A stretch of DNA of 6,478 bases from Balneolales bacterium (GTDB taxonomy: Bacteria > Bacteroidota > Rhodothermia > Balneolales > Natronogracilivirgulaceae). How positions within the stretch are numbered: position 1 is the stretch's first letter; each line of letters opens with the position of its first letter. A program made the translations under genes and the position numbers. The notes under the pieces are model-generated. The model searched no databases. It worked only from the letters and a program-made list of their open reading frames with translations, and was not told where the DNA came from. The DNA lies in NCBI GenBank assembly GCA_007120555.1, contig SKNL01000047.1, forward strand, positions 1 through 6,478. Reading direction: 5' to 3'. Below, in pieces: positions 5,806 through 6,478 of this stretch.

Positions 5806-6375
5806 ATGCAAAAAAAGTCGACGGACTTTTTTGTTTATCCGCCCAATCTTCAGGTGCTGGACCTGGCATCTATTGTTGGCATGTACCGGGCCAGGGGGGA
5901 GCCGAGGCGTGCACCGACCGGTGAGTACTTTGCCTGTGCCAGATCGAAAAAACTGGTCAAGGAGGCGAAATCCTGGTTCGGGCTCTACTACAGCCAGCCT
6001 GCATGGGACCAGATGCTGACCAAAGACTCATCCGGCTATCCCATGACGGAGGTGGAGTTTGCAATACTTGGAATGTGTGTGTATCCGCCGGAGGATAACA
6101 GTCACAGGAGCAATATTGAGGCGCATGCGGGTACCATTCCCCAGCTCTCGTTCCTCATCGTCAATGACCTCAGGCAGTTCGGGTTCATCCAGGAATACGA
6201 TAGCGGGATGCTCGGGATCACAAGCAACGGGCAGCTGGCACTGGAGGGATTTGCAAAACGCGCTTTCGACAAAAAATTTTCGCCTGAGATGCTGTCGGTT
6301 TACAGGGGGGAACACGCCCGGCCAAAGATGGAAGAAGCCGAAAAAAAAGACCTTCTGCAGACGCGGCTGTTTTGA
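5806..6375 (+). CDS. Uncharacterised topA-linked protein with winged-helix-like segment and C-terminal QTRLF
   Basis: I do not recognise this 189-residue protein; codon use and the binding site make it a real gene. There is no signal peptide or membrane segment, so it is likely cytoplasmic. The N-terminal half has a basic stretch, YRARGEPRR (27-35), and aromatic motifs (SWFGLYYSQPAWDQM, 56-70). Residues about 82-150 look like a winged helix: EVEFAILGMCVY, then PQLSFLIVNDLRQFGFIQEYDSGMLGITSNGQLALE, where L-x-x-x-G-x-I followed by a short G-x-L-x-I-T wing and N/G-x-x-A-L helix is typical. A charged, probably flexible tail (about 167-184) ends exactly in QTRLF (185-189), which fits the sliding-clamp-binding pattern Q-x-x-L-F. 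The position behind topA favours a DNA-related role. All of this is inference. It may instead be a structural or regulatory partner of TopA. A hairpin overlaps its first codons. Confidence 0.85.
   Translation: MQKKSTDFFVYPPNLQVLDLASIVGMYRARGEPRRAPTGEYFACARSKKLVKEAKSWFGLYYSQPAWDQMLTKDSSGYPMTEVEFAILGMCVYPPEDNSHRSNIEAHAGTIPQLSFLIVNDLRQFGFIQEYDSGMLGITSNGQLALEGFAKRAFDKKFSPEMLSVYRGEHARPKMEEAEKKDLLQTRLF
5811..5832 (+). repeat. Perfect 9-bp hairpin in the first codons of the topA-linked gene
   Basis: AAAAAAGTC (5811-5819) and GACTTTTTT (5824-5832) pair perfectly around the four-base loop GACG, starting two bases after the ATG at 5806. The stem-then-T6 layout resembles an intrinsic terminator, though only three of the nine pairs are G-C. 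It may cut down transcription beyond topA or hinder translation initiation. The same bases encode MQKKSTDFF, so it is inside coding sequence. Confidence 0.55.
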
Positions 6376-6394
6376 CCATTGGCAAAAAAAGTCG

Positions 6395-6409
6395 CGGACA
6401 AATTGTCCG
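6395..6409 (-). terminator. Possible minus-strand intrinsic terminator
   Basis: CGGACAA-A-TTGTCCG is a perfect 7-bp palindrome around one base. Read on the minus strand it is followed after four bases by seven T's (6390-6384). This would terminate a gene arriving from the right, none of which is visible here. It lies 20 bases after the stop of the topA-linked gene. Confidence 0.3.
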
Positions 6410-6443
6410 GCCGGGTTTCCGGTCTGTTTCCCCGGTCTTTTTT
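6410..6443 (+). terminator. Likely intrinsic terminator of the topA unit
   Basis: GCCGGG (6410-6415) pairs with CCCGGT (6431-6436, with one G-U in RNA) across a 15-base loop that itself contains CCGG. One base (C6437) separates the stem from six T's (6438-6443). This fits a rho-independent terminator 34 bases after the last stop codon. The long loop and competing pairings with the palindrome just upstream keep confidence moderate. Confidence 0.45.
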
Positions 6444-6478
6444 CAGGTCTGGGTTTCATAAAGAATTTAAATTGGGTC

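Overview
This 6.5 kb window looks like ordinary bacterial chromosome carrying housekeeping genes. I see no insertion sequence, phage gene, CRISPR array, tRNA or rRNA. By eye the base composition is moderate, a little above half G+C. Three things point weakly to the Bacteroidota/Balneolota/Rhodothermota side of the bacteria. The visible RadC end reads GGKTATVVDP, close to the form I recall from that group rather than the proteobacterial one. TopA has a zinc-free C-terminus made of repeats. The topA and amn starts lack a Shine-Dalgarno sequence and the topA start follows an A/T-rich leader. The lineage call is inference.

Left half (minus strand, read right to left): amn (AMP nucleosidase, 2291-1110) is followed after 10 bases by a GNAT-family acetyltransferase (1099-641), whose ribosome binding site begins right after the amn stop codon. 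The two are almost certainly co-transcribed. A 164-base gap with a TATAAT box and two adjacent hairpins leads into radC (476 to beyond the left edge), of which the first 158 residues are visible.

Right half (plus strand): a single-domain PrxQ/BCP-like peroxiredoxin (2571-3050) is divergent from amn across a 279-base intergenic region. A 174-base gap follows, then topA (DNA topoisomerase I, 3225-5795). Ten bases after topA starts an unrecognised 189-residue protein (5806-6375). It has a winged-helix-like segment and ends exactly in QTRLF, which fits the bacterial sliding-clamp-binding pentapeptide. Near the right edge an inverted-repeat and T-tract region looks like a terminator that could work in both directions.

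The common themes are DNA maintenance (RadC, TopA and possibly the TopA-linked protein), adenylate salvage (Amn) and peroxide defence (the peroxiredoxin). The most novel item is the topA-linked protein: its possible clamp-binding tail, the 9-bp A/T-rich hairpin right after its start codon, and near-identical 18-19 base segments bracketing it. I find no clear undescribed multi-gene system here.
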